Source of the DNA: Rutstroemia sp. NJR-2017a BVV2
Lineage: Eukaryota; Ascomycota; Leotiomycetes; Helotiales; Rutstroemiaceae
Assembly (NCBI GenBank): GCA_002946415.1
Contig: NJPS01000079.1
Location: forward strand, 1,240,001 to 1,304,000
Length of the DNA: 64,000 nucleotides
Reading direction: 5' to 3'
Shown: in pieces, positions 1-11,335 of the stretch
How positions within the stretch are numbered: the first letter of the stretch is position 1
Layout: each line of letters begins with the position of its first letter
The notes under the pieces: model-generated
What the model was told of the DNA's origin: nothing
Database searches by the model: none
What the model saw: the letters and a program-made list of their open reading frames with translations, nothing else
Position numbers and translations under genes: made by a program

Positions 1-1480
1 AATGGAATTTGAACGCATCAACGCATGAAGGCTTGAAGGCTTGAAGGCTTGAAGGCTTGAACACACCAACACACCAACACACCAACGCTTGAACGCACCA
101 ACGCTTGAACTCTTGAACGCATCAAAGCTTCGATGTATCAACACCTGAATGTTTGAACGCTTCAATGCTTGAACACTTTAACGCTTGGAGGTTTAAACAC
201 CTCGTTGTTTCAACGCTTCTTCAACGTAGTGGCGGCTTCAACACCGGCGCGGTCTGAATGCATCGGAGGTTTGCAACGCCTCAGTGTTTCAAGATCTCTT
301 CAACGTAACGGCGTCTTAAATACAAAAGCGGCCTCAACGGATGGGCGGATTGGCGGTTTAAACGCAACTGCTGGTTGAACACAGCGGCAGCTTCAATGTA
401 TTGGCGGGTTGGAAAAAACGGCAGCTTGGAGATAATGGCGGATTGAACACATCGCAGCTCCAATACAATGGCGGATTGAATGGCGGATTGAACACAACAG
501 CTTCAACGCAATGGTGGGTTGAAGAAAACGGCAACTTCGACATAATGGCGGATTGAACACATCGCAGCCCAATACAATGGCGGATTGAACACAACAACAG
601 CTTCAACGTAATGGCGGATTGAAAACTACAGTAGCTACAAAGCAATAGCGGATTAAGTATAACGCAGCTCCAACGCAAGAGCAGCTTCAACATAAAGGCA
701 GCTCCAATGCAACGGCAGCTCCAATGCAATTGCAGTTTCAGCGCAACAGCAGTTTCAGCGCAACGGCAGCTCCAACGCAGCGTCCCGTCTAACGCAACGT
801 CCAGTCAAACGCAACGGTCCGTCAAACGCAATGGTCCGTCAAAGGCAACGGTCCGTCAAGCGCAACGACACAACAGCCGGGTAAACAAAGTGGTGGATTA
901 AACACAGCGGCAGGTTGAACAAAGAGGCACAATCAAAATAACGGTGGCTTTTAAACAAGGACGGCTTCATCGTAAGGGGGTTTGGATGCAAGCACAGTTT
1001 TAACGCATTGCAGTATCGACATATCGCTGCTTGAACTTAACCGCCGTTTGAATGCATTACAGTTGGGACGCCACTGCAGCTTGCACGCAACTGCAACTTG
1101 GACGCATTACAGTTTGAACGCGACCGCAGCTTGGACGCAACCACGGAACCGCATCTTGGACGCACCACATAACCGCATCATGGAAGCAATCGCAGTGTGG
1201 AAGCAATCGCGGCTTGAATGCAGCCGCATCTTGAACGCAACCGTGCAACCGCATCTTGGACGCAACCGCATCTTGGACGCAACCGCATCTTGGATGCAAC
1301 TGTATCTTGGATGCAACCGTATCTTGGACGCAACTATGCAGCTATGGCTTGAATGCAACTATATCTGGGACGCAACTGCATCTTAGAAGCAACCGTATCT
1401 TGGATATAATTAAGCAACCGCGGCTTGGAAGTAACCGTATCTTGGAAGCAGCCGCAGCTTGAACGCAATCGCATCTTCAA
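1..1480. repeat. Degenerate tandem-repeat field (about 10-, 17- and 30-bp units)
   Basis: Almost the whole segment is variation on short related words. Near 1-190 the unit is about 10 bp, built on CTTGAACGCA. Near 420-640 units of about 30 bp start with AATGGCGGATTGAACACA. Near 1,230-1,345 a clearer 17-bp unit GCAACCGCATCTTGGAC repeats about six times with point changes. Short open frames exist on both strands, but they only reflect the repeat composition and their translations are repetitive and mutually overlapping. I see no coding signal. This is a diverged minisatellite-type array. Confidence 0.8.
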
Positions 1481-1639
1481 TACCGGGGAGCTTCTATGCT
1501 TCAAGGTATGGAGGTTTCAACACATTATGGCCTGGACATATGGAGGATTGAATACCTGGAGGTTTAAAGCTTCCACGCATCAAGGTTTGAACACACTCTA
1601 ACGCTTCAGCGTATGGAGGTTTCGGTGGATGAAGAAATT

Positions 1640-1830
1640 AACATATGAAAGCAGGAAGGCACGAACATACGAAGACACAAAACACGGAGACACAAAGACA
1701 CAAAGACACAAAGACACGGAGGCACAAAAACATGGAGGAGACACGAAGGCATCAAGACAAAAAATCACGGAGACACGAGGGAACGAAGCCACGAAGACAC
1801 AAAGATGCAAAGATGCAAACGCACAAATGA
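1640..1830. repeat. ACA-rich degenerate short tandem repeat
   Basis: Runs of GACACAAA, GACACGGA and similar 8-10 bp words repeat with drift. The composition is purine-rich on the plus strand. It overlaps short open frames rich in Lys, Thr and His that look like repeat translations and not proteins. It is separated from the first repeat field by about 150 bp of similar low-complexity sequence. Confidence 0.7.
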
Positions 1831-1899
1831 ATGAAGCTATCAGCAGCGATATATTTGATCGCTTCTGCAGACAAGCCTAAAGGAAGGTGGTAAAAGAGC

Positions 1900-4800
1900 T
1901 ATCTTGTCCACCATTTACGGAATGATGTGGGTGCGCGGTTACATGTGCAGGACTGGAATATTACAAGTGGTATTAGCCAGATTTATGGGGAATCATAGGA
2001 AATGGGGCAAAATCAGAAACTCCATGGAAGACATCGTTCAGTCACATTATCTCTTCGAGAACCGATAGAATTACATGCAAGATCACTGCTGGTGCAAGAA
2101 AACTCTTCGTCCTTCGTATCAATCATCCCGCGTCGCTTTTTGGTGCCTACAAATGTTGTGGTATGATATATAGATTTTGCGGTGGATTATTTTCTCTCTG
2201 CATGATGGAATAGTTTCACATCAAGGTCGCGATACATTTAAAGAACGTGGCCGTGGCCCCGCTACACTCCCAGGCACTCACTGCTTTGGCTGTAAGGGGA
2301 GTCTACGATATATGCAAAACTGCAGCAACAGACGCGGGCCGTCGGGCCGCTGTGCTCGACGCACCCACTGCTTTGGTTGAAGGGGATTCCAGTTTCAGTA
2401 TGAGTGGTGGGGGTGAGCATATGTGAGCATAGGTGTGAGCGTGAATAAATCATCTTAGGTATAGGTTTGGGATACGGTGTGTTGCAGTGCGAGGGTTTAA
2501 TCTATTTCAAAGGCTTTCATCATTCCATACTCGCACAAGGTGCAAATAGGCACACAGCCAAATGGATGATGGCATGTAGGTCAAGTGACTGTGGTACGAG
2601 ATCTATTCGACGTCCCTTTAGATGAGGGATTTCTCCCTGTAAAGCTTAGACTAATGGACGACCCCTTCTCGTGGCCCGAATTTGCCGCTTGTATATGGTG
2701 TTTGTGATATGTTTTATGGAACCGAAGTATAAAGCTCCCCTACCAAGGTATAATGGCAGCACCAACACCGAATCGGATGCCAGTTAGATCGGCTAGTTCT
2801 CGACCACCTTATCTTTAATGAAAGCAGCATCCCGACATAACACCCATCCAGATTCTGCATCGCCGAGAGCAAGCCGTCTAGTGCGTTCATGATCCTGTTT
2901 ATGACTCAGATTTTCCTTACACTCGTTACATTCTCTCCTATATATATCTGGCTGCTGCATGCATTTCCATGAGGTTTCAGAGACATGATGTAAGGCTGAC
3001 AGTCAATCCTCCTCATGAAGACCTACACCATCATAGACATGATCCTATCATGGATTTACAAGACGACCCCGCCCACCAAACTGATGAGACCATCATCATC
3101 TTATCCTTCGCAAACTCACCGTGGAACATTGCCAAGGTCTCTCTCGTGATATAAGTCAGAGCTAGCAATGTGTTCTCTTTCACAGACGCCAAACCCTTTG
3201 TGTCCAAAGATCCATCCCAGTGCGCGTTATCGTACTTCCTCTTGCTGGAGATGATGATTGCTCACCGTTCCCACCAATCCCCGTCTACATGGACCGTAAT
3301 CCATTTAAGTTTCGGATCTCAATTTGCTTGTCTTCGTCTTTCCATATCTATAGTCGCGACTTCGACGGTGGATTAGGATCTGCCTAAGATATGAGCGAAT
3401 GTCGAGTCAAAGTCCCCGCACATAATCCCACATACCCTCTCACCCACACTTCCTCGCCGCATCCATCGGAAGCCTGAGAGAGCATCGACAACTACGTGAT
3501 GATTTCTACCTATGTTTTCAGAGACACGGCTCTTTGTAGATCTCGTATCTCTCCAAACAAAATCCCGCCAGAGCTTGCACACGCTGGCCAATCCAGCACC
3601 CCCCAATTTGTTGGCGGATTTGCTCGTGGACTGAAATATCTACGTTCGTGGTTAGGATTGTATTTCTGCTTCTAAATATAGCCCATTTTACATATCCTTG
3701 AGGTCGTATATATCCTCAAACTTCATAAAACCCCACGGTCGTTCAACGAGATAACCAAGTCGTCTTAACTTTCCCTCTCTTTCTATACTCTCTTTTATTC
3801 TATATTTATATTCGTAATATTGTCTTTCTTTATTGTTATATCATTTCTGTATCTACTACTCCAATATCTCTGGAAGATGACTTTACAGAATATCAGATGC
3901 CAAGTCGTCCCACTTGTCGTCGGGAAGCGAAAATGGGATCCACCACCTCCTCATAGCTACCGTGGCTCACACAGCTTACAGCGCACAGCACACAGCTCAC
4001 CACGCAAGGTCCTACTTCGTACACAGATCCGCTATCGGCCACGAAAGCTGAACTTACGGAGAAATACGAGGATGAGACGGCCAACCTTGGTTCTGTCCGC
4101 TCCCTTGCATATTCAGGTCCGCCTTTGCAACGAGCCTCGGGCATGAGTGAGTAAAGTCGTCTATGAACGAGTACACCCAGCATCGCGCTGTTCCCTCTGT
4201 GGCGTTTCCTCTCGATCATAACCACGCCGTTGCGATTGCCCAGATTTTGCTACAAGACATATCCGCTTCCAAACGTCCCTCATCTGACTCCACGCTCAGA
4301 CGCATATTCCTACACGAGCCTATGATCACGAATAAGAGCTTATGCGGAAAACAAGCTTCCTGAGGTCGTTCGTTCGTTATCGAATTCTGAAATGATCCTT
4401 GGACGAGCCCGATCCCATACATGCCGATATGATCGCATCTGCTCTCGTTCTTGGTCAAACATGCGTGTAGATCCCACTTGTTTTGTGTTTGTACGTCAGT
4501 ATGTTCGGAATATTGTACTCGTCCTCACTGCCATCCTTGCTTTTCATTACGGAGATCCAGCTTCTGAGACGGACCTAACTTTTTAGCTGTCTACGCGAGA
4601 CAGAGCAGGGTCTAGCCTCTATATATCATACGGCATCTCCAATTTGGTGCTTATCCAGCACATGATATGATCATAGATTCGTCTCTGGATTGTATGACAG
4701 TGCTTGACATGAGTTCCCTCGTCTTTTTCTCCAAAAGATCTCAAATTCAATGAGACTTTAAATGGTTCCGTGATACACTCCATATCAAATCCAGGCGTGT

Positions 4801-6100
4801 TGTGTTTAATTATGAAGTCAGATCCCAATATGGGCCAGGGTCGTGCATACGAGATCAGCTGTATATGCCCATGATGTCGCCTTGATGCGTGCATGTTTCC
4901 TTCTATCCCCATATCTCCGCACGTATATCTCCGCACGTCTTGTCATAGCGAACTCCATAATTTCAATCATGAGTTCGTGCGCCAGGGGTATGGATCCGTC
5001 TCTCGCATACATGATAATATCTATGGAACGATGATTCTTTACTCTAGTAGCTGCGACACCTCCCGAAACTCTGTGTCACGTTCAAGCGCGGTTTGGATCA
5101 ACGGAGCTTCTCGTAAAGTACGTTGGATTTGATGTGCATTTAGCCCTTGCTGTTACTTACTCTGCCCCTCGAGATAATGCTCTCTCGTACTACATCTCTA
5201 CTATCTTTCCTGTCGATTACTCTTGAAAGCTCTGCTTACTCCACATCCCGTAAGCTACAGAGATAATGTGGAAATGAGGGCATGCGGAAGTAGTCCGATT
5301 CCGACAGATGCCACGGCTCTGTCGGACGCTCCGATGGCATTAGTATGGATTTAGACCCCTTTTTGCGGTTAGCAGTTGCATAGTTACGTCCAAGATACGG
5401 TTGCGTCTATACTACGATTGCTTACAGTACACCACCCTATTTTACAAGATGGCGCCTATCTTGCAAACAGGATGGCATACTACATTCTTCGTCGTTCTTC
5501 GTTCGTCGTTCGCTCATTCGCTCGTTCGTTCGTTCGTAGTTATCGTCGACTATTGGTATACTGTATGTCGTGGTAACACCGCCGCTTCCACTACGCAAAG
5601 TGGTGTTATGCTCGTGCCCAAAAAATCGAAGTAGCCCCGCTGCCACTACTCGCGTTCGTTCGAAGGATCCGTCTTCTTTTGCATCGACTCTACTTATTTT
5701 TGAAAATCGTTTTATCCATCGCTGCGTATTCTCTTCAGCTCTGAATAATAAGAATCCAGGTTTGTAGCCAGCACCGCGTACAGGTGGAGAATTCCGTCTT
5801 CACTGGCCACTCGAAAGAGGAAACATATAATCGACCTTGCAGCTATGGAAATGAATAGAATGCTATTTATTTTTATGTAGGATCTCTAACTTTTCTCAGG
5901 GACTGAGTGGTAGAAAAGGATCATTCAATAAGAAACTTTCCTTCTATTATACATGTCAGAAATTGACCAAGCTCCTACAACCTTTCCATACTACTCCGCC
6001 CTCAACAGCCTGAGACATATATGAATTTGACCGATGTATACCAGCAAGTTCTTCTACTATGACCTGTCCTTTAACCATATCTATCATTGATCTCTTCCAG
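1900..6100. other. Gene-poor stretch, no supported gene
   Basis: About 4.2 kb without a reading frame over about 110 codons and without recognisable protein motifs. A pair of direct repeats based on CACTGCTTTGG lies near 2,278 and 2,366. Minus-strand frames at 3,373-3,606 and 4,619-4,936 are the longest, but they have no start context, homologous motif or splice structure I can defend. It could hold eroded gene or transposon remnants. Confidence 0.5.
5478..5537. repeat. (TTCG)n-like microsatellite
   Basis: Interrupted TTCG/CTCG tetranucleotide repeats, including three uninterrupted GTTC units near the right end. The surrounding sequence shows no gene. Confidence 0.7.
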
Positions 6101-6164
6101 CTTCTTGTTTAACTCGTTTACATGACTAGTGATACTGATGTTAGCTAGTTGTTCGAATCCCAAG

Positions 6165-6745
6165 TCAAGAGCGTAGCACATACTTCTCCAGCCTTTCCAA
6201 CGTGCCTTCCATTATAGCCAAGTCACTGGCGAGATTGTTGCTTTGAACTCGCAATTCATTGATCGAGCCAGAGATTTCGCGGGCCGTACCAAAGAGCTCA
6301 CGAAGGCTAGCATCACACCTGCGCATGTAACCGTAGATGTCGTTGGCCGTGGTCAGCAATGTAAATAAATCGCACACGCACAACTCACTTCGCAACCTGT
6401 CGAATCAAGTGCATATACTGGTCGAAACTGTTTTTTATTCGCTCCAACTTGTCATTGACAGCTCTCTTCAATTCCATGGTTTCTCGCATCATATTCAATA
6501 TGAACCCTACTACATCGTTGAGATTCCTGTGGATTGTTAATTGGCTTATGCTTCCAAACATAGGGCCTATATCGACTTTACTCCCTGTGCAACGAAATCT
6601 TGCATTTAATCAAATCTCTCATTGAGCGCGACCATTTTGTTGTAAAATTGTATAGATCTTCGGCGTGGTTCGAAATTGTCTGTAATCGATGTCTTTGTGT
6701 ATTGGCGACGGACAGATTGCGCCTCGGCGACGACCATGGCATATT
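6165..6745 (-). pseudogene. Decayed small coiled-coil gene
   Basis: Three minus-strand segments read as helical, heptad-rich protein. They are 6,745-6,590 (begins MGIAEKYAMVVAEAQS), about 6,545-6,398 (NDVVGFILNMMRETMELK), and 6,395-6,165 (ends with LASDLAIMEGTLERLEKYVL). The first segment has an in-frame TAA that could derive from CAA, and the junctions do not splice cleanly in one frame, so I read it as a pseudogene or a badly resolved multi-exon gene. The helical character resembles the decayed coiled-coil gene at 11,336-13,374 on the same strand, but I cannot show homology. Function unknown. Confidence 0.4.
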
Positions 6746-7123
6746 TCTCGGCTATCCCATCACAACAAGTCGTTGCAGCCTTGCCGGGCGAAGCATTACT
6801 CCGGCACGAAAAAAGTCTACATTATTAAGTTTTTTTCTTTAAATCCTCATGCACGCAAAAATCTTATTACTGTAGATTTGGTTACTTCACCATAAGGGAA
6901 GGCTTAGTTTTTGTATAGAATAAAACCTTTTATTTCAGTCCTACCACAATGGTAGCAAATTAACTTAAACTATGCTAATTGACTCCCCAATTCAGGCGGA
7001 GGTTTACAGAAATAACATCGAAAACAATTGTATTAGACTTTTCCACCCACACGAAGGCTATTAAATCGCCGTGATGATTTGCGAATAGAAAAAGTGAGAA
7101 ATTTAACCACCATTCCAACGATT
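6746..7123. other. Intergenic, 3' side of the helicase gene
   Basis: No coding signal. It contains the presumed 3' untranslated region of the minus-strand helicase gene, AT-rich near 6,830-6,960. No clear polyadenylation signal can be singled out. Confidence 0.4.
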
Positions 7124-10100
7124 CTACTTTTCGCTAACAGCCCATGGGTCACAATACGGAACCTCTGGAGGTAGCTCCCCCCATGGCTTAGATGGATCAT
7201 TCTTCGGGGCTGACGGCGGGGATGGGTTAAGTGCCCGCTCCTGCATATGTTTGATGTTTTCAACCTCCCAAGCATCTGGCTGGTATACCTTTTTCGATTT
7301 AGAGTAGCTAAGTTGAACTCTCTCCAACTGTTCCGCAGCTACATTAGAAAGGGGCTCGAAATAGGTAGGACAGTTACTGTCGGCGGGCTGCTGCTGAATA
7401 GGAGCTGCGTTGGTGGGGACGGCAGAACCAACAGCTGGTGCACGAGCTTGCTGAATAGCAACAGGATTGGTGGGGATAGCAGAGCCAACAGCTGGTGCAC
7501 GAGCTTGCTGAGTAGGGACGGCAGAGCCAATAGCTGGTGCACGAGCTTGCTGAGTGGGGACGGCAGAGCCAACAGCTGGTACATGAGCTTGCTGAGTAGG
7601 AACAGGGTTGTTGGGGACGGCAGAGCCAACACCTGCTGGTGCACGAGGACTTGCGTTTACAGCAACGGGGGAAGCAGCGACAGGAGTACGAGAGGTTCTG
7701 GCTGGTGGTGGGATCTGTTGGGCAACAACGGCTTGCGCAGGATTGGACAACGCAGCGACAGGAGCACGAGAGGCTCTGGCTGGTGGCGGTGGTGGGTGGA
7801 TTTGCGCAGAAGCACGAGGATCGGTGGCTGCTGGAAGAGGAATTTGCTCATCAACAATGGCTTGCGTAGCAGTGGAAGAGACAGCCGCAGAAAGAATTGG
7901 AAGACGTGCTGCCAGAGCAGATTGCTGTATGAATGGAGAATATGCATCCTCGTAATCAAGGTCATCCAAACCCAAACACAGTTCAGTAACATGGATGAGA
8001 CAGTCGGAGAGTGAGAAGTTAGGATTGCAGTTCTGCATAGCGACGAAGAGTTCATGGGCAAAATCGTCGAACTTCATCGGACGAGCCATGAATTTGATCA
8101 GCTTTTTATGGAAGTACTTGAGAGGAAGAAAGTTGGAAGATTTGAACTCAGACTGATACTTCACACATCCCATCATTGCATCGACACTGGCCTTGGTGAG
8201 AATACCTGGGTTACAGGTCAAGAATGGAATGCCGTCGTTTGTGCCAACGCTAGGAGAGACAGCTGGGGTATCAACAGACGCAGAGGCAGCTGGGAGACCA
8301 ACAGACGGAGAGGCAGCTGGGATAACAGACGCAGAGACAGCTGGGATATCAACAGGAGTAGAGGCAGCTGGGAGACCAACAGGCGGAGATGCAGCTGGGA
8401 TAACAGACGCAGAGACAGCTGGGAGACCAACAGGCGGAGATGCAGCTTGGATAACAGACGCAGAGACAGCTGGGAGACCAACAGGCGGAGAGGCAGCTGG
8501 GATAACAGACGCAGAGACAGCTGGGAGACCAACAGGCGGAGAGGCAGCTGGGAGACCAACAGGCGGAGATGCAGCTGGGATAACAGACGCAGAGACAGCT
8601 GGGAGACCAACAGGCGGAGAGGCAGCTGGGATAAAAGTTGCTTCGGTACCATTGACTGCTGGAGGAGCGGATGAGGCTAGAGCGGTCTCCGAATCAACAA
8701 GCTTCTGCATAATCTCTTCTGGATCAGGTGGGGGGTTGCTCTCCAAGTGTGCGTTCCACTTATTCTGCTCTGCTTTGACCTCTGCGGCAGTGGACTGCTT
8801 GACAAAAGTTTCACGACCGTTCTTAGCCAACACCGCACTATCCTGAACGAAGACTCTCTTGTGGTCAACACACCACTTGAGAAGAGCTTGGAGATGAGTG
8901 ACATCTCTCTCTTGCTGCTTTTTCTCTTCTTCTTCTTCGTCGATGACATTCTCTTCAACCGCATCAGCATTCTCCTCGCCATTGGCGTTGTCTGCGGGCC
9001 ATGTATTGTCGGTGATGCCCCAGCCTTGAGCGCCGGCATCATTGCTCCAGTCTACAGTCTCAGCAGGCCCAGCTTCTGGTGTGGTGTCTTCAAAATCAAA
9101 CGTAAAGATGTCCCCGATGATGATGAGCGCTGACCGATGACGAGTAGTTGAGACAGAAAGACGGCGACGGTCAGCAACAAAGCCAACGTTCTGTCCAACA
9201 TTGGAAGCAACGGTTAGATCAAAGACGGCCAAGTTACTCTCGAAACCCTGAAAGGTGTTGGAGGTGGAGATTTGGAGGTCGTCAAAGCGTTTGTGGGGAT
9301 CGTTGAGCTTAGCGTCAAAGTACAGCTGGCGCTGAGCAAGGTAAGGGACGATGATCACAATATCAGTCATTTTGATGATGCCATTTGAGTACTGGATTAG
9401 CTCCAAGAGCTTTCCAAGGCAAACTTGTACGAGCTGAGTATTGCGACGGCTCGTACCGCGAGGATCGCGGTGACAGCAAGAGTTCTCGACGTGAAAAAAG
9501 GCAGGATAAACCATGCCAGGAGGAGAAGGGGCGAGAGATAAGCGATCGTCGTTTTTGCACCGATGCGGCTTGAGGGTAGTTAGCCAAGACTCAAAGGTCG
9601 TGGCAATGGGAAAGTCAGCTAATGTTTGTCGCCCGTAGTACGGAGAGTCCTCGTAGAGCACTTCACAGGTTATGTCCCAGCCACCTGGACAAATGCGGAG
9701 CTGTGTGCCCAGCTTCCAATACGGCCAACCATTGAAGAGAAGGCGCTCAGCCAATGTGTACTTTGACTGGTTAACAAAGCACGAGTACGGTTCACCCTTT
9801 GAGTTCTTGACGTTCTCGACCATAACGGTTGGCGGAAGCTGTTTGGGGTCACCACCAAGAGCGACTGGTACGTTTCCCTTCCAGCCCTGGAGAATTTCAA
9901 TTTCGGTTGCGGCGCAACACTCGTCAACAATGCAAAACTGAGAGGAACTTAGGACAACGGCACCCAGATTGGATCCACATTGAGTAAGGGTAGTGCCAAC
10001 GAAATCTGCACTCCTAAGGATGTCATGCATAGCACATTGGATGCCATCCCGAAAGTCTCTTGCGTCCATGCCCTCATGGCCATTTTGAGCTACACCATAA

Positions 10101-11221
10101 TGAAGAAGATGAAATTCATCAACGAGTGCTTGGTAGCCATGACGAAGCGCGAGAAGCGTCTGGTTCTCAGTGGGAAGCACATCGCAAAGCATGAGGACTT
10201 TGCCAGCAAGACTTTCTTCGAGATTGTAGAGACGACCATATCGACTGGTTGGCGGCTGGGACTTTAGACTTTCAACGTACGTTCTGCTCGTAGCTGACAT
10301 GCAAACCATACTCTCCATGCCTGGACTCCACAGTCTAACAAAAAGATAGTCTGTATCAACGTTTGGCCCCAACTCTCGTTTGAAGCGTTGCATGAAATTC
10401 CCGACGGCAGAATTCTGAGAGGCAGTACCCAAGATGGATTTGCGGGCGGCGAGCTGGAGTTCGGCAAGCACGCACAGAGAGATCGTCTTCCCGACACCAG
10501 GTGGTCCGATGACTGGTAGAACACCACAAGGAATAGAACGACCAAAGTCAAGCAGCTGCGCTCTCTCAACCTCAGTGCACTTGGAAGTGATTCTCGCGAC
10601 ATCTTTCTCGCTGACACCATCAAAAATGTTAAAGGTCCAGTACTTTGGGATGGTGTTGCCCAGCAAGATTGCCAATTGATTGCTGTAATCGAAATTCAAC
10701 TTTGGCTTGGAGGGTTTCTTAAAAAGACGAGCTGGTTGGGATACAGCGCAGTCATCATCGGCATTATTATTGTCATGGACTTCGCCTTCATAACCATGTG
10801 CTTCGAGGAGGTTGGAGTTTGAATCGTCATTGACGTGACGTTTAGAATTGGGAGCAGGTCTGCGAGGAATGGTGTGCTCGACGAGTTCCCTGAGAGCCTT
10901 GAGACGGTTTTTTATGACATTGTTGGGGTTTTTGATGTTAAAATAAGTAACAGACCAAACACCATCATGGTGGTTGAAAGCAGGGTTGGACGGCACATCA
11001 ACGCCCTGTGCCAAGGTACAGGACAGAAGATGAGTGCCACCGTGAGGAATAGTGAGCGTGTCAACGACGATAGCCTTGAAGCCATCCGCATGGTCAGCGC
11101 ACTCGTGGAAGATGGTGACTTCTTGGCCCTCATCCAAGATTCTTGCGGTGTTGGCGCTCTTCTCTTTCAAGCGGAAGGAGACAAAACAAGAGTTCTCCTT
11201 TGAGGGGATGAAAGAGCTCAA
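7124..11221 (-). CDS. Superfamily 1 (UPF1-like) helicase with C-terminal tandem repeats
   Basis: Single-exon protein of 1,365 aa. Seen: Walker A GPPGVGKT (239-246), Walker B/motif II VDECC (432-436), motif III GGDPKQLPP (456-464), a motif V-like TFQGFE (656-661) and motif VI RLSVSTTRHR (687-696). That order and spacing fit an SF1B DNA/RNA helicase of the UPF1/Dna2-like AAA_11/AAA_12 type, so ATP-driven nucleic-acid unwinding or translocation is the expected activity; the substrate is unknown. An acidic, Lys/Glu-rich stretch (about 745-775) follows the core. Residues 866-993 are 17-aa tandem repeats (unit IPAASPPVGLPAVSASV), then a folded-looking segment (about 997-1,110), a Pro/Ala-rich linker, and a second array (about 1,197-1,270; unit AVGSAVPTQQARAP). 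No N-terminal zinc-binding CH domain of true UPF1 is apparent, so it is not orthologous to UPF1. The start Met is the first in the frame. The frame has no stops or RIP scars, unlike its coiled-coil neighbours. Confidence 0.88.
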   Translation of the reverse strand: MSSFIPSKENSCFVSFRLKEKSANTARILDEGQEVTIFHECADHADGFKAIVVDTLTIPHGGTHLLSCTLAQGVDVPSNPAFNHHDGVWSVTYFNIKNPNNVIKNRLKALRELVEHTIPRRPAPNSKRHVNDDSNSNLLEAHGYEGEVHDNNNADDDCAVSQPARLFKKPSKPKLNFDYSNQLAILLGNTIPKYWTFNIFDGVSEKDVARITSKCTEVERAQLLDFGRSIPCGVLPVIGPPGVGKTISLCVLAELQLAARKSILGTASQNSAVGNFMQRFKRELGPNVDTDYLFVRLWSPGMESMVCMSATSRTYVESLKSQPPTSRYGRLYNLEESLAGKVLMLCDVLPTENQTLLALRHGYQALVDEFHLLHYGVAQNGHEGMDARDFRDGIQCAMHDILRSADFVGTTLTQCGSNLGAVVLSSSQFCIVDECCAATEIEILQGWKGNVPVALGGDPKQLPPTVMVENVKNSKGEPYSCFVNQSKYTLAERLLFNGWPYWKLGTQLRICPGGWDITCEVLYEDSPYYGRQTLADFPIATTFESWLTTLKPHRCKNDDRLSLAPSPPGMVYPAFFHVENSCCHRDPRGTSRRNTQLVQVCLGKLLELIQYSNGIIKMTDIVIIVPYLAQRQLYFDAKLNDPHKRFDDLQISTSNTFQGFESNLAVFDLTVASNVGQNVGFVADRRRLSVSTTRHRSALIIIGDIFTFDFEDTTPEAGPAETVDWSNDAGAQGWGITDNTWPADNANGEENADAVEENVIDEEEEEKKQQERDVTHLQALLKWCVDHKRVFVQDSAVLAKNGRETFVKQSTAAEVKAEQNKWNAHLESNPPPDPEEIMQKLVDSETALASSAPPAVNGTEATFIPAASPPVGLPAVSASVIPAASPPVGLPAASPPVGLPAVSASVIPAASPPVGLPAVSASVIQAASPPVGLPAVSASVIPAASPPVGLPAASTPVDIPAVSASVIPAASPSVGLPAASASVDTPAVSPSVGTNDGIPFLTCNPGILTKASVDAMMGCVKYQSEFKSSNFLPLKYFHKKLIKFMARPMKFDDFAHELFVAMQNCNPNFSLSDCLIHVTELCLGLDDLDYEDAYSPFIQQSALAARLPILSAAVSSTATQAIVDEQIPLPAATDPRASAQIHPPPPPARASRAPVAALSNPAQAVVAQQIPPPARTSRTPVAASPVAVNASPRAPAGVGSAVPNNPVPTQQAHVPAVGSAVPTQQARAPAIGSAVPTQQARAPAVGSAIPTNPVAIQQARAPAVGSAVPTNAAPIQQQPADSNCPTYFEPLSNVAAEQLERVQLSYSKSKKVYQPDAWEVENIKHMQERALNPSPPSAPKNDPSKPWGELPPEVPYCDPWAVSEK
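7412..7633 (-). repeat. 42-bp coding tandem repeat in the helicase gene
   Basis: About five imperfect units encode AVGSAVPTQQARAP variants, some with a TNP insertion. All unit-length changes are multiples of three, so the reading frame is kept. Confidence 0.85.
8243..8626 (-). repeat. 51-bp coding minisatellite in the helicase gene
   Basis: Units of 51 bp (17 aa, IPAASPPVGLPAVSASV), several nearly identical, with partial units such as PAASPPVGL inserted. Near-identity between units implies recent expansion by slippage or unequal exchange. Long open frames on the plus strand here are by-products of the repeat. Confidence 0.9.
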
Positions 11222-11335
11222 ATTGGGGGAAGATGATATTATTGAGATTTAGGATGTAAATCCCTACCGAAATGGGATTTTACCCACAACGGCGCTAAGC
11301 TAATTTAGTCTGCGTTTGAGTGCAATGCTCCTGCT

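Noticed and set aside
707..1462. Open frames of 60-134 residues on both strands in the first 1.5 kb
   Set aside because: Translations are simply the tandem repeat in different frames; no independent coding evidence.
3373..3606. Minus-strand 77-codon frame with VCKLWRDFVW, vaguely F-box-like
   Set aside because: Too short and too weak to call.
4619..5012. Two overlapping minus-strand frames of 105 and 64 codons
   Set aside because: Different frames of the same DNA, no recognisable motif or splice structure; not distinguishable from chance.
6145..6165. GTTCGAATCCC resembling a tRNA T loop
   Set aside because: Flanking bases do not form a T stem and no A box or acceptor stem is present.
7247..8846. 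Plus-strand open frames of 200-255 residues rich in Arg, Ser and Gly
   Set aside because: They lie opposite the repeat arrays of the minus-strand helicase and are produced by the repeat periodicity. The helicase frame has all the motifs.
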